The notes below the pieces were generated by a model. The model searched no databases. It worked only from the letters and a program-made list of their open reading frames with translations, and had not been told where the DNA came from. 64,000 nucleotides of DNA from assembly GCA_022843175.1 (NCBI GenBank), contig JALHOE010000011.1, positions 1 to 64,000 on the forward strand, read 5' to 3'. Each line of letters opens with the position of its first letter. Positions within the stretch are counted from its first letter, which is position 1. The position numbers and the translations under genes are program-made. The stretch comes from Deltaproteobacteria bacterium. Lineage in GTDB: Bacteria; Myxococcota_A; Polyangia; Polyangiales; JADJMO01. Shown piece after piece: positions 1-8,449 of this stretch.

Positions 1-141
1 GCCGACGCAGACGCGAACGCCGACGCAGACGCGAACGCCGACGCGGACGCGAACGCCGACGCGGACGCGAACGCCGACGCGGACGCGAACGCCGACGCGG
101 ACGCGGACGCCGACGCGGACGCCGACGCCGACGCCGACGCC
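1..141. repeat. GACGCN hexanucleotide tract A
   Basis: The window opens inside a tandem array of six-base units, GCN GAC or GCG AAC, running without a break to about position 141. Units vary only at the third codon-like position or G/A of GAC/AAC. It could be read as Ala-Asp/Ala-Asn, but that frame is not the frame of the next gene, so I treat it as intergenic. Related tracts occur at 38433-38513, 46889-46975 and 47601-47793. The left end lies outside the window. Confidence 0.9.
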
Positions 142-155
142 GCGTGTGCATTGTC

Positions 156-1037
156 ATGAGCCGCTCCCGCAGAGTCGGCTACATTTCGCCAGTGATCCGC
201 GCGGCCGAGCTCCCCCCGCGTCCACGCGACGCCGACATCCGCCGCGCGATTCGCACCTTCGTCGCGCCGCCGCGCGCGGTGCTCCGACCACTCTTCCGTG
301 GGCTCGAGCACATCCCCGAGGAGCGCCCGCTGCTCTTCGTCGGCAACCACACGCTCTTCGGCGTCCTCGACGTCGGGTTCCTCTGGGCCGAGCTCTACGA
401 GCAAAAGGGCATCGTGCTCCGCGGCCTGGGCGACCACCTGCACTTCCAGCTGCCGGTGTGGCGCGATCTCGTCTCGGCGTTCGGCGCGGTCGACGGCACG
501 CGCGAGAACTGCGCGGCGCTCATGCGCGCGGGCGAGACAGTGCTCGTCTTCCCCGGCGGCGCGCGCGAGGTCGCGAAGCGCAAGGGCGAGCGCTACAAGC
601 TCGTGTGGAAGGAGCGCCTCGGCTTCGCGCGCCTCGCCGCGCGGCACGGGTGCACGATCGTCCCGTTCTCGGCGATCGGCGTCGAAGACGCGTTCGACAT
701 CGTCTACGACGCCGACGACCTCTTCGCGTCGCCGCTCGGCGCAGTGCTGAAGAAGCTCAGGGTGCGCAGGGACGCCGTCCTGCCCATCGCGCGCGGCGTG
801 GGGGGCACGCCGTTGCCACGCCCGGAGCGCCTCTACTTCCAGTTCGGCGCGCCGATCCCGACCGCGTCGCTGACGACGTCGTACGAGGACGACGCGGCGA
901 TGCGGGCGCTCCGCGATCGCGTGCGCGGCGCGGTGCAGGCGGGGATCGACGAGCTCCTCGAGCTGCGCGAGCGCGATCCGGATCGCGCGCTCCTCCCGCG
1001 GCTGCTCGCGGCTGCTCGCGACGCATCGCGCCGGTAG
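156..1037 (+). CDS. lysophospholipid acyltransferase family protein
   Basis: A 293-residue PlsC/TMEM68-like acyltransferase, expected to transfer an acyl chain onto a glycerolipid at the membrane. The acceptor-site block GNHTLFGVLD lies at about residues 63-72 and holds the His-Asp pair of the family (wider spacing than classic HX4D, as in DGAT-type members). FPGGAREV follows at about 132-139. I prefer ATG 156; an in-frame GTG at 144 is possible. No clear ribosome site is seen, and the hexamer tract ends about 15 bases upstream, so the 5' region is largely repeat. Substrate is unknown. A second family member lies at 53451. Confidence 0.85.
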   Translation: MSRSRRVGYISPVIRAAELPPRPRDADIRRAIRTFVAPPRAVLRPLFRGLEHIPEERPLLFVGNHTLFGVLDVGFLWAELYEQKGIVLRGLGDHLHFQLPVWRDLVSAFGAVDGTRENCAALMRAGETVLVFPGGAREVAKRKGERYKLVWKERLGFARLAARHGCTIVPFSAIGVEDAFDIVYDADDLFASPLGAVLKKLRVRRDAVLPIARGVGGTPLPRPERLYFQFGAPIPTASLTTSYEDDAAMRALRDRVRGAVQAGIDELLELRERDPDRALLPRLLAAARDASRR

Positions 1038-1095
1038 CGGGCTCGCGGACGGATCCCTGACGAACCACCAACAAATCGCCCCAAAGCAACGACAG

Positions 1096-2802
1096 ATGAT
1101 GGATGAAGGAGCCCCGGGCGAAGGCATCACCACGGTCCTCACCGGCGGCCGCGTGTGCACGCTCGTGCGTGGCGCGGCCGACGCCGAGGCGCTCGCTTTC
1201 GCCGCCGGCAAGATCGTCGCGGTGGGTGATCGCGACGAGGTGCTGCGCGCGGCGGGGCCGAGCGCCCGGGTCGTCGACATCGGCGGCGCCTCGGTGCTTC
1301 CCGGGTTCATCGACGCGCACCACCATGTCGCCGTCTCCGCGCTCTACGGCGGACGGCTCCCGCTCGTTCCACCGCGTGTCATCGACATCGCTTCCCTGCA
1401 ATCGGTCCTCGCGGCGGCGGCGGCCGAGCTCGCTCCGGGGCGTTTTCTCGTCGCGACCGCGTGGGACGAGACGTTGCTTCGTGAACGACGTGCGCCGACG
1501 CGCGCAGAGCTCGACGACGCGGTCCCCGATCGGCCGCTGTTCCTGCTCCACCACACGTGCCATCGCGGACTCGCCAACTCGCGCGCGCTCGAGCTCGCGG
1601 GCATCGACGCGAGGACGCCCGAGCCCCCGGGCGGGATCATCTCTCGCGGCCGCGGCGGCGTGCCCGATGGCTTGTTGATCGAGCAGGGCATGAGCCGGGT
1701 CGAGTCCCTCGCGCGCGCCGAGCTCGCGAAGATCGACGAGCTCGACGTGCTCGAACGCATCGCCGCGCATCACAGGGCGCTCGCGCGCGCGGGAATCACC
1801 CGGGTGGTCGACACCGCGGTCCCGCCCGAGCTGCTCGCGATCTATCGCGAGTCGGCGCGCCGCGGCGACTTGATCGTCCCGACCCACGCGTGCCCGGTCT
1901 CGATGAGGGGTTGGCTGGAGCCGCCGCTCGATGTCCTCGACGGCCCGCACACCGGAGAGGGCGACGACCCCCTGACCATCGGCCCGGTCAAGCTGGTGTT
2001 CGACGGAGCGCCGGGCTGTTCGATGTGTTTGTCGTGGGGCCAGGTGCTCGGCGGCTCGTTCCGATCGCTGGGGCTCGCGCTTCGCCACGGGACGTGGGAT
2101 CCGGTGCGTACCGCGCTCTCGGTGGAGCCGCGTGTCGGGCGCAGGGTCCGCACCGGCATCGCGATCTATCGCCAACAAGAGGCGTCGAGCGTGGTCTCCG
2201 CGGCCGTCGAGCGTGGGTTCGCGGTCGCGACGCACGCGATCGGCAACGCGGCGATCGAGGTCGCGCTCGCCGCGTACGAGGCCGCGGGTTCCTCGCTCGG
2301 CCGCGCCGGCGTCCCACGCATCGAGCATGGAGCGTTTACCGATCGCGCCCTCGCGGTGCGGATGGCCGCGGTCGGCGCCGCCGCGGTGGTGCAACCGGCG
2401 ATGCTCGAGATGCACATGTACGAGAACGCGGCGCGCATCCCCGGCCTGCCGTTCTTCCCGCTACGTTGGCTCGCGGAGGCCGGTGTGCGCTTGGTCGGGA
2501 GCTCCGACTATCCGGTCCACACGTTCGACCCGCTGGTGGCGCTCCGAACCGCGGTGACCCGCAAGAACGCGCGTGGTGTGGTGGTCGACGAGGAGCAACG
2601 CCTCACGCTCGACGAGGCGCTCGCGATGTACACCCGCGACGCGGCGGAGGTCATCGGGTGCGACGCGCGGTGTGGAACCCTCGAGCGAGGCAAGCGCGCC
2701 GACCTCGTGCTCGTCGACGATTGGAGCGAGACGTTGGAGAGGGCTCGCATCCGCGCGACCATCATCGCCGGACGGCTCGTCCACGGTCGCGCGACCCCCT
2801 AG
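1096..2802 (+). CDS. metal-dependent amidohydrolase (YtcJ-like)
   Basis: A 568-residue amidohydrolase of the YtcJ-like amidohydrolase 3 group, a TIM-barrel hydrolase that cuts amide or similar C-N bonds. The N-terminal small domain leads into the metal-binding HHH segment (FIDAHHHVA, about residues 73-81). Later motifs include ATHAIGN, RIEHGAF and GSSDYPV, which supply the remaining His and Asp ligands. The C-terminus has the usual G-x-L-x-x-GKRADLVLVD strand. Two adjacent ATG codons at 1096 and 1099 are both possible starts. There is no signal peptide, so it is probably cytoplasmic. It is convergent with the next gene, with three bases between them. Substrate cannot be told. Confidence 0.88.
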   Translation: MMDEGAPGEGITTVLTGGRVCTLVRGAADAEALAFAAGKIVAVGDRDEVLRAAGPSARVVDIGGASVLPGFIDAHHHVAVSALYGGRLPLVPPRVIDIASLQSVLAAAAAELAPGRFLVATAWDETLLRERRAPTRAELDDAVPDRPLFLLHHTCHRGLANSRALELAGIDARTPEPPGGIISRGRGGVPDGLLIEQGMSRVESLARAELAKIDELDVLERIAAHHRALARAGITRVVDTAVPPELLAIYRESARRGDLIVPTHACPVSMRGWLEPPLDVLDGPHTGEGDDPLTIGPVKLVFDGAPGCSMCLSWGQVLGGSFRSLGLALRHGTWDPVRTALSVEPRVGRRVRTGIAIYRQQEASSVVSAAVERGFAVATHAIGNAAIEVALAAYEAAGSSLGRAGVPRIEHGAFTDRALAVRMAAVGAAAVVQPAMLEMHMYENAARIPGLPFFPLRWLAEAGVRLVGSSDYPVHTFDPLVALRTAVTRKNARGVVVDEEQRLTLDEALAMYTRDAAEVIGCDARCGTLERGKRADLVLVDDWSETLERARIRATIIAGRLVHGRATP

Positions 2803-2805
2803 CGG

Positions 2806-3600
2806 TCACTGCCAGCTGTACGAAGCCTCGAAGTGCGCGACGACCGGGAGGTGGTCCGAGCCGCCGATGTTCCTCACGTACGCGTGGAGCGGCTGCATCG
2901 ACTTGTCGAACATGACGTGGTCGATCGTCTGGGTGAACTGCCCGCCGACCGACGGCTTCTTCCACGTGTATTGCCCCGGGTAGAAGAGCGGCAGCGCGTT
3001 GCGGAAGCCCTGCGACTCGAGCATCTGCACGGCGCCGCCGTCGGTGCTCTCGTTGAAGTCGCCGAGCACCACCGTCGGCATGCCGGGGCGGCCGTGGGAC
3101 TGGAACATCGTCATCGAGCTGCGGTGGTCGGCGCTGAGCGCCGCGATCGACTGGAGGTTGTCCACGCCCTTACCCTCGGGCGCGCGGAGGTGGACGTTGA
3201 GCACCTGCAGCCAACCGGCCGGCGTCTCGACGAGGACGTGCCACGCCGGGTGCCAACCGTTCGGGCCCGGCACGAAGGCCTGGTCCTCGAGCGGGAACTT
3301 CGAGAGGAACCCGAGGCCCGCCGAGCCGGACGGGTAGAACAGCATGTGGGGGTAGCGCGCCTTGTACTGGGTGCGGAGGATGCGCTCCCACTCCGGCGTG
3401 ACCTCTTGCAGGCAGACGACATCCGCCCCGAGCTCGCCGATGGCGTTGACCGTGTTCGGATCCTTCGAGGCCTCGTCGAGGATGTTGTAGGTCGCGATCG
3501 TGAAGTGCGGCACGCCGGGCGTCGGCTCGCGCGGCTCCATCGGACGCTCTCCACATCCCACGCAGAGGAGCGCGATCAACAACCCAACTCCGTACCCCAT
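2806..3600 (-). CDS. endonuclease/exonuclease/phosphatase-fold lipoprotein
   Basis: A 264-residue exported lipoprotein of the endonuclease/exonuclease/phosphatase superfamily. The signal peptide ends in a lipobox (LLCVGC, Cys at about residue 16). The fold signatures are all present: ATYNI near the N-terminus, LQEV (metal-binding Glu), NVHLRAPEG, LGDFNES (Asp/Asn) and the final GSDHLPVVAHF with the catalytic Asp-His pair. Family members cut nucleic acids, phosphoinositides or other phosphodiesters; the substrate here is open. It is likely to act in the periplasm or at the outer membrane. It is followed at 3673 by another minus-strand unit, 72 bases away. Confidence 0.85.
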   Translation of the reverse strand: MGYGVGLLIALLCVGCGERPMEPREPTPGVPHFTIATYNILDEASKDPNTVNAIGELGADVVCLQEVTPEWERILRTQYKARYPHMLFYPSGSAGLGFLSKFPLEDQAFVPGPNGWHPAWHVLVETPAGWLQVLNVHLRAPEGKGVDNLQSIAALSADHRSSMTMFQSHGRPGMPTVVLGDFNESTDGGAVQMLESQGFRNALPLFYPGQYTWKKPSVGGQFTQTIDHVMFDKSMQPLHAYVRNIGGSDHLPVVAHFEASYSWQ

Positions 3601-3620
3601 GGGAGCTGAGACTATCGGAC

Positions 3621-3645
3621 CGGCCGCACGCGGCGAGCGCGGCCG
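3621..3645 (-). terminator. GC hairpin after the NapC unit
   Basis: A seven-base inverted repeat, CGGCCGC at 3621-3627 and GCGGCCG at 3639-3645, with an 11-base loop. It lies just downstream of the minus-strand membrane protein that ends at 3673. It has no T-run, so it may only stabilise the 3' end or be chance in GC-rich DNA. Confidence 0.3.
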
Positions 3646-3672
3646 TGCCGATTTGCCGCACCTTCTGCGCGT

Positions 3673-3879
3673 TCAGCGCAGCTTTCGCTTCAGCCCGAGG
3701 TCCGCCGCGACGACGATCAAGTAGAGGAGGAACGAGAGCGTGCCCACGCCCTGCCCGATGGTGAGCCCCATCAGCACCGGCAGCGGGCGCGGATCGAGGA
3801 CGCCCCACACCATCAGCCCGAGCCCCAGCAGGGCGAAGACGCTCGCGATCCGCAGGGCCTTCTCGCTGCGAGAAGTCAC
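3673..3879 (-). CDS. small membrane protein next to NapC-type cytochrome
   Basis: A 68-residue protein with two hydrophobic helices (about residues 10-30 and 38-58) and a basic C-terminal tail (LGLKRKLR). The GTG start at 3879 overlaps the TGA stop of the cytochrome gene as GTGA, so the two are probably translated as a coupled pair. I do not recognise the family. Its position suggests an accessory membrane subunit for the tetraheme cytochrome. Confidence 0.6.
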   Translation of the reverse strand: MTSRSEKALRIASVFALLGLGLMVWGVLDPRPLPVLMGLTIGQGVGTLSFLLYLIVVAADLGLKRKLR

Positions 3880-4538
3880 TTGGCCTCCTCCTGGTGCAGA
3901 TCCTTCGGGTCCTTCGTGAGCGGGTGGGCCACGCCGTGGCAACCCTTGCTCGAACAACCAATTTTTCCGGCGATCACGTCCTCCTTCGAGCTCGCGTGAT
4001 CCGGCAACTTGTTCCACCCCGGGGCAGCCGTCGTATGGCACTGCATGCAGTTCACGTTGGGGTACGGCTTCATCAGGTGGATTTTATGCTTCGCCTCCTC
4101 GAGGCTCATGCTCCTAAACTCGGTGGCGTACAGCCACACGTGGCGCATGCCACCGAGCTTGGTGAAGAACGTGCCGAACATGCCGTAGTCTGCGTGGCAC
4201 GTGTAGCAGTTGTCCTTCCCGAAGTAGGGATTGCGCGCGTGGATCGCGGCAAGCGACTTGCTCTTCGGGTCCTCTGAGTCGGACGCATGCGGGATCATCA
4301 CGTGACAAGAACCGCAGAACGATCGATGCTGCGTCGCCTTGTAGCCCTGCACGTTGGCCGACGTGGCCGACGCGATGGGCAGCACGCCCAGGCCCATGAG
4401 CAGCCAGAGCCGCGTCCACTTATGATCGAGCGGCGGACGCCGCACGAGATACACGATGAGGATGGCGGCGGCGCCGGCGGCGCACAGCACGGCGGCCACC
4501 GAGAGCAGGTTGTGCTCGTCGATCGGAAAGTGTTTCAA
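3876..4538 (-). CDS. NapC/NrfH-type membrane tetraheme cytochrome c
   Basis: A 220-residue cytochrome. Two hydrophobic segments (about residues 12-32 and 42-58) are followed by heme sites CGSCH, CYTCH and CMQCH and one wide-spaced CX4CH site (CSSKGCH), four in all. NapC/NirT/NrfH proteins take electrons from quinol in the inner membrane and pass them to periplasmic cytochromes, which fits the multiheme genes next door. The start is TTG at 4538, supported by GGGAG six bases upstream. It is head to head with the barrel gene, with only 18 bases between start codons. The membrane topology and exact family are inferred from layout only. Confidence 0.8.
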   Translation of the reverse strand: MKHFPIDEHNLLSVAAVLCAAGAAAILIVYLVRRPPLDHKWTRLWLLMGLGVLPIASATSANVQGYKATQHRSFCGSCHVMIPHASDSEDPKSKSLAAIHARNPYFGKDNCYTCHADYGMFGTFFTKLGGMRHVWLYATEFRSMSLEEAKHKIHLMKPYPNVNCMQCHTTAAPGWNKLPDHASSKEDVIAGKIGCSSKGCHGVAHPLTKDPKDLHQEEAK

Positions 4539-4556
4539 AGGGCGCTCCCGATCGCG

Positions 4557-5708
4557 ATGGCCATCACGATCGCCTTGGCAGTTCTCATGCCCGCGTCAGC
4601 CGGGGCCGATCCGCTGCGGTTGCGGGGGGACGCGTTCGTCCAGACCCGTTCGCCGGTCGGCCTGTTGGTGCTCCGCGGCGAAGATCGCCTGAAGCCGTGG
4701 ATCGATGTCGAGACCGTCGCATGGGTCGGTGCCCGCCATTCTCCCGACGCCACCGGGGATGTCCAGACTTTGACGGTCCGCCTCCGCGATCCCGCGGGCG
4801 CCGGTGAGGTGCGAGCCGGGCGCTTCGTCTTCGCGTCGGGCGCGATCCGGCCGATCCACCTCGACGGAGTCCGCGCGCTCGGGCGCGCACCGTTCGGCAC
4901 TACGCTCGAGCTGTTCGGCGGCGCGCCGGTAGCCCCTCGCCTCGGCTCGCGGATGTTCGACATGGCGTTCGGCGGCCGGGTCGGCCAGCCGATCGGCACC
5001 GTGGCCGTCCTCGGCGTGTCGTATCTCATGCAGCGAAAAGACGGGCGCATCGCCGACCAGGAGGTCGGGCCCGACCTCGCCGTCTCGCCGACGAAGCACC
5101 TCGACATCGCGGGTCGTTTCGCGATGGACCTCGTCACGCGCGGGCTCAGCGACGCGCTCCTCTCGGTCGGGGCGCACAAGGGTGGAATCCGCGCCGAGGG
5201 CTTCCTCACCCACCGCTCGCCCGCGCGAATCCTGCCCTCCACGTCGATCTTCACCGTCCTCGGCGACGTGCCGAGCACCACCATGGGCGGCAGCTTCCGC
5301 TACAAAATCGCGCCCCGGCTCGATCTCCTCGGCACCGGCGGCGCGATCAACATGGGCAACGACGTCGGCGCCTTCGCCACCGCCCGCGCCACCCTCGCGC
5401 TCGACGACGACGCGCTCGGCACCCTCGGGTTCGAGGTGCGGCGGCAGTCGGTCGCCGGCGCACGTTGGTCCGGCGCGCGCGCGCTCCTCGGCCTCCCGCT
5501 CGGCGGCTCGGTCCGCGTCGCGACCGAGGTCGAGGTGGTCCGTCACGACGACACGCGCTGGTGGCCGTGGGCGCTCCTCGCCCTCGCCTACCGCGCGCCG
5601 CAGGGCTGGGACTTCGTCGCCGGCGTCGAGGCGGTCACCACGCGCGACGAGCGCCGAGAGCTTCACGCGCTCGGCCGTGTCACCTATGCCTTCGAGCGCT
5701 CGAAATGA
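4557..5708 (+). CDS. predicted outer-membrane beta-barrel of the cytochrome locus
   Basis: A 383-residue protein with a signal peptide (start ATG 4557, cleavage probably after the ASAGA region near residue 17). The rest is a run of alternating amphipathic strands with Gly and aromatic turns and a C-terminal strand ending ALGRVTYAFERSK, as in outer-membrane barrels. Its stop overlaps the ATG of the 13-heme gene as ATGA. In porin-cytochrome systems of other bacteria such a barrel sheathes a multiheme wire across the outer membrane; that role is inferred from context. I see no similarity clear enough to name it MtrB or a known porin. Confidence 0.65.
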   Translation: MAITIALAVLMPASAGADPLRLRGDAFVQTRSPVGLLVLRGEDRLKPWIDVETVAWVGARHSPDATGDVQTLTVRLRDPAGAGEVRAGRFVFASGAIRPIHLDGVRALGRAPFGTTLELFGGAPVAPRLGSRMFDMAFGGRVGQPIGTVAVLGVSYLMQRKDGRIADQEVGPDLAVSPTKHLDIAGRFAMDLVTRGLSDALLSVGAHKGGIRAEGFLTHRSPARILPSTSIFTVLGDVPSTTMGGSFRYKIAPRLDLLGTGGAINMGNDVGAFATARATLALDDDALGTLGFEVRRQSVAGARWSGARALLGLPLGGSVRVATEVEVVRHDDTRWWPWALLALAYRAPQGWDFVAGVEAVTTRDERRELHALGRVTYAFERSK

Positions 5709-6742
5709 AGAGGCAGGCGCTCCTCCTCTTGCTCTGCATGAGCGTCGCGGCGTGCGCGGGCATCCTCGGCATCAAGAAGAAGGACCAAACGCGCGCCTTC
5801 GAGCACAAGCGGCACACGACGGCCGGCGTCGCGTGCGTGAGCTGTCACGAGGACATCGACAAGGCGGGGGACGACGGGCCGCTCCACCTGCCGTCCACGG
5901 CCACCTGCACGAGCTGTCACAAGAAGCCCCACGACACGCGCGCGTGCGGCACCTGCCACGGCTCGCCGATGGCGCGCGAGGGCGCCGTCGCGGCGCGCAA
6001 GTTCCTCAAGTTCTCGCACCAGGGCCACCTCGGCACGGTGAAGGGCCAGTGCGTCCCGTGTCACGCGTCGGCCGGCGCGCCCGACGCCGAGACCCTGCGC
6101 CCGCCGATGGCCCAGTGCTTCACGTGTCACAAGCACAAGGACCAGTTCAAGGTCCGCGACTGCGACAGCTGCCACCACGATCTGCCGTCCGAGCACATCA
6201 AGCCGGCGAGCCACGTGGTCCACGAGGGCGACTTCCTCCGCGAGCACGGCGTCCGCGCGGCGTCGGCGCGCGATCTGTGCGCGACGTGCCACAGCCAGCA
6301 GTCGTGCGACGTCTGCCACGGCGCGACGACGCCGATCCTTCCGTGGAAGCTCGCGGTCGAGTCGCCCACGCTCTCGCGGCTCCACCCCGGCAACTTCATG
6401 GCGCGCCACCCGGACGAGGCCAAGGCGCAGCCGGCGCTCTGCGCCACCTGTCACAGCGAGAACAGCTGCCTCGGCTGCCACGTCGATCGCAACGTCGCGG
6501 CCAAGAAGGGCGTGCCGAGCCCGCACCCGCCCGGTTGGGTCCGCGCGGTCGGCGGCGGTCACGGCCCCGCGGCGCGTCTCGATCCGGTGTCGTGCGCCAG
6601 CTGCCACGGCGGCGCCGGTGAGATGCTCTGCGTCGGCTGTCACAAGGTCGGCGCGCCCGGCGGCACCCCGCACGGCCCCGGGTTCTCGAGCACCAAGGAC
6701 AAGACCAAGGACGAGCCGTGCCGGCTCTGCCACCTGCCATGA
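5705..6742 (+). CDS. 13-heme c-type cytochrome lipoprotein
   Basis: A 345-residue lipoprotein with a signal peptide and lipobox-like SVAAC (Cys near 17). I count 13 CXXCH sites, from CVSCH near residue 40 to CRLCH at the very C-terminus, about one per 26 residues. Extra His residues throughout could serve as second axial ligands. It overlaps both neighbours by ATGA-type stop/start joints, so it is made together with the barrel upstream and the 27-heme protein downstream. The likely role is a periplasmic or barrel-inserted electron wire. It is not a close copy of MtrA (which usually has ten hemes) as far as can be seen by eye. Confidence 0.85.
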   Translation: MKRQALLLLLCMSVAACAGILGIKKKDQTRAFEHKRHTTAGVACVSCHEDIDKAGDDGPLHLPSTATCTSCHKKPHDTRACGTCHGSPMAREGAVAARKFLKFSHQGHLGTVKGQCVPCHASAGAPDAETLRPPMAQCFTCHKHKDQFKVRDCDSCHHDLPSEHIKPASHVVHEGDFLREHGVRAASARDLCATCHSQQSCDVCHGATTPILPWKLAVESPTLSRLHPGNFMARHPDEAKAQPALCATCHSENSCLGCHVDRNVAAKKGVPSPHPPGWVRAVGGGHGPAARLDPVSCASCHGGAGEMLCVGCHKVGAPGGTPHGPGFSSTKDKTKDEPCRLCHLP

Positions 6743-8430
6743 CCACCCGCGTCGTCCTCCTCCTCACGCTGATGTTCGGCGCGCTCTTCGCGGCGTGCGA
6801 TCGCGGCGAGGCCCCGGCGCCCACCGAGGTGCCCAAGGCCTGGAGCGGCGCGCGCACGACGCCCGGTCACGTCGCGCACCTCGGAAAGAAGGCCGAGGAC
6901 GGGCACGTCATCGCCTGCGCCGACTGTCACGTCGAGAAGGAGGGCTTCAAGTCCCCCGGCGCCGAGCCGTGCGCCAAGTGCCACGAAGACAAGACGAAGC
7001 GCCACCACAAGGGCAACGACAAGAAGCCCACGACCTGCATCACCTGCCATTCGTTCTCGATGAAGGACTCGGGGCCCGGCGCGCCCACGTGCATCGACTG
7101 CCACGCCAACGAGAAGAAGCACCACGGCACGGCCGACATCTCCTGCACGAGCTGCCACGCGCCGCACGGCGAGCCGAAGTCGATCGACGCCGACTGCACC
7201 TCGTGCCACACCGGCGTCACCGCGCAGCACGGCACCGCGAAGATCGTCGGCACCGCCGACGCCGGCACCATCGCCACGCCCGACGCGGCCGGCGCCGAGC
7301 TCCGGGACGGCGGGGTCACCGCCAACTCCAAGATGTGCAGCACCTGTCACGCGCCGCACACCGGCAAGGCCGAGGCGAAGGACACCTGCGCCACCTGCCA
7401 CAGCAAGACCTCGCCGATCGTCACGCAGAAGGGCCACCCCGCGTGCACCACCTGCCACGCGCCGCACGAGGCCAAGGCGTCGGCGGTGCCGTCGTGCGCG
7501 TCGTGCCACGCGCAGAAGACGGGCATTGGGCTCGTGAAGGGCCACGCCAACTGCACCTCGTGTCACGCGCAGCACGCCCCGCTCGGCGCCGCGGGCGCGT
7601 GCGAGAGCTGCCACAAGAACCACGAGGCGCTCGCCGCGTCGAAGGTCGTCGCGCACGACAAGTGCACGAGCTGCCACGACGTCCACGCGCCGGGCACCAA
7701 GCCCTCGTGCAACAAGTGCCACGACAAGATCCAGCCCAAGCACCCCGGCTTCAAGTCGGGCCCCTGCAGCGGCTGCCACGCGCCGCACCCCGCCACGTCC
7801 TCCGCCTCGGTCGCCACGAGCTGCACCTCGTGCCACGCCAAGATCGCGTCGAGCGACACCAAGGTTCACGGCGGCGTCACCTGCAGCAAGTGCCACCAGA
7901 AGCACGAGTTCAAGTCACCGACGTGCGCCACCTGCCACGCCAAGGTCGCGAGCTCGGTGCACTCCCCCGGCCACGACAACTGCCTCGGCTGCCACGTGTC
8001 GCAACACACGCCGGTCAAGCAGGTCAACTGCGGGAAGTGCCACGCCAAAGAGGCGACGACCGCGCCCAAGGGCCACGCCGCGTGCGGCTCCTGCCACGAC
8101 AACCACGCGGGCAAGGTCATGAAGACCTGCGGGTCGTGCCACGCCGAGAAGTCGAAGACGCAGCACGCCTCGCTCAACTGCAACACCTGCCACCGCCCAC
8201 ACGGCCCGGCCGGCGTCGCGGCGCCGCCGTCGTGCACCTCGTGTCACACCAAGCTGCCCGGCCTCCACACCATGCCGACGCACCAGAAGAGCTGCGAGAG
8301 CTGCCACGGCGGCCACCGCCCCATCTCCTCCGACCGCGCCACGTGCACGAGCACCTGCCACGAGAAGCAGCGCAATCACCAGCCCACGGCGACCACCTGT
8401 AAGGGCTGCCACATCTTCAAGAACCCGTAG
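6739..8430 (+). CDS. 27-heme c-type cytochrome lipoprotein
   Basis: A 563-residue lipoprotein; the signal ends in LFAAC (Cys at about residue 20). It holds 26 CXXCH sites and one CX3CH site (CTSTCH near the C-terminus), about one heme per 20 residues. The repeat unit is roughly CxxCHAPH/CxxCHxxH with Ala, Lys and His linkers. There is no catalytic domain. Such a protein should be an extended, solvent-exposed heme wire, probably on the outer-membrane surface. The ATG at 6739 overlaps the previous TGA. The stop lies in the arm of a hairpin shared with the opposite gene. Confidence 0.88.
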   Translation: MTTRVVLLLTLMFGALFAACDRGEAPAPTEVPKAWSGARTTPGHVAHLGKKAEDGHVIACADCHVEKEGFKSPGAEPCAKCHEDKTKRHHKGNDKKPTTCITCHSFSMKDSGPGAPTCIDCHANEKKHHGTADISCTSCHAPHGEPKSIDADCTSCHTGVTAQHGTAKIVGTADAGTIATPDAAGAELRDGGVTANSKMCSTCHAPHTGKAEAKDTCATCHSKTSPIVTQKGHPACTTCHAPHEAKASAVPSCASCHAQKTGIGLVKGHANCTSCHAQHAPLGAAGACESCHKNHEALAASKVVAHDKCTSCHDVHAPGTKPSCNKCHDKIQPKHPGFKSGPCSGCHAPHPATSSASVATSCTSCHAKIASSDTKVHGGVTCSKCHQKHEFKSPTCATCHAKVASSVHSPGHDNCLGCHVSQHTPVKQVNCGKCHAKEATTAPKGHAACGSCHDNHAGKVMKTCGSCHAEKSKTQHASLNCNTCHRPHGPAGVAAPPSCTSCHTKLPGLHTMPTHQKSCESCHGGHRPISSDRATCTSTCHEKQRNHQPTATTCKGCHIFKNP

Positions 8431-8449
8431 CGCGCGACAGAGCGCGCTA
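8428..8449. terminator. perfect hairpin holding both convergent stop codons
   Basis: An eight-base perfect inverted repeat, TAGCGCGC at 8428-8435 and GCGCGCTA at 8442-8449, with a six-base loop. The first three bases are the TAG of the 27-heme gene. The last three, read on the other strand, are the TAG of the convergent 13-heme gene. It can serve as a two-way terminator or 3' end block. There is no T-run. Confidence 0.65.

Noticed and set aside
757-2415. Long open frames opposite the amidohydrolase and most other genes
   Set aside because: In DNA this rich in G+C stop codons are rare, and these frames are Arg/Ala-rich without family signs. The listed genes explain the sequence.
3673-8430. 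Assignment of the cytochrome genes to mtrCAB
   Set aside because: Heme numbers (13, 27) and lipoprotein anchors differ, and the barrel cannot be matched to MtrB by eye.
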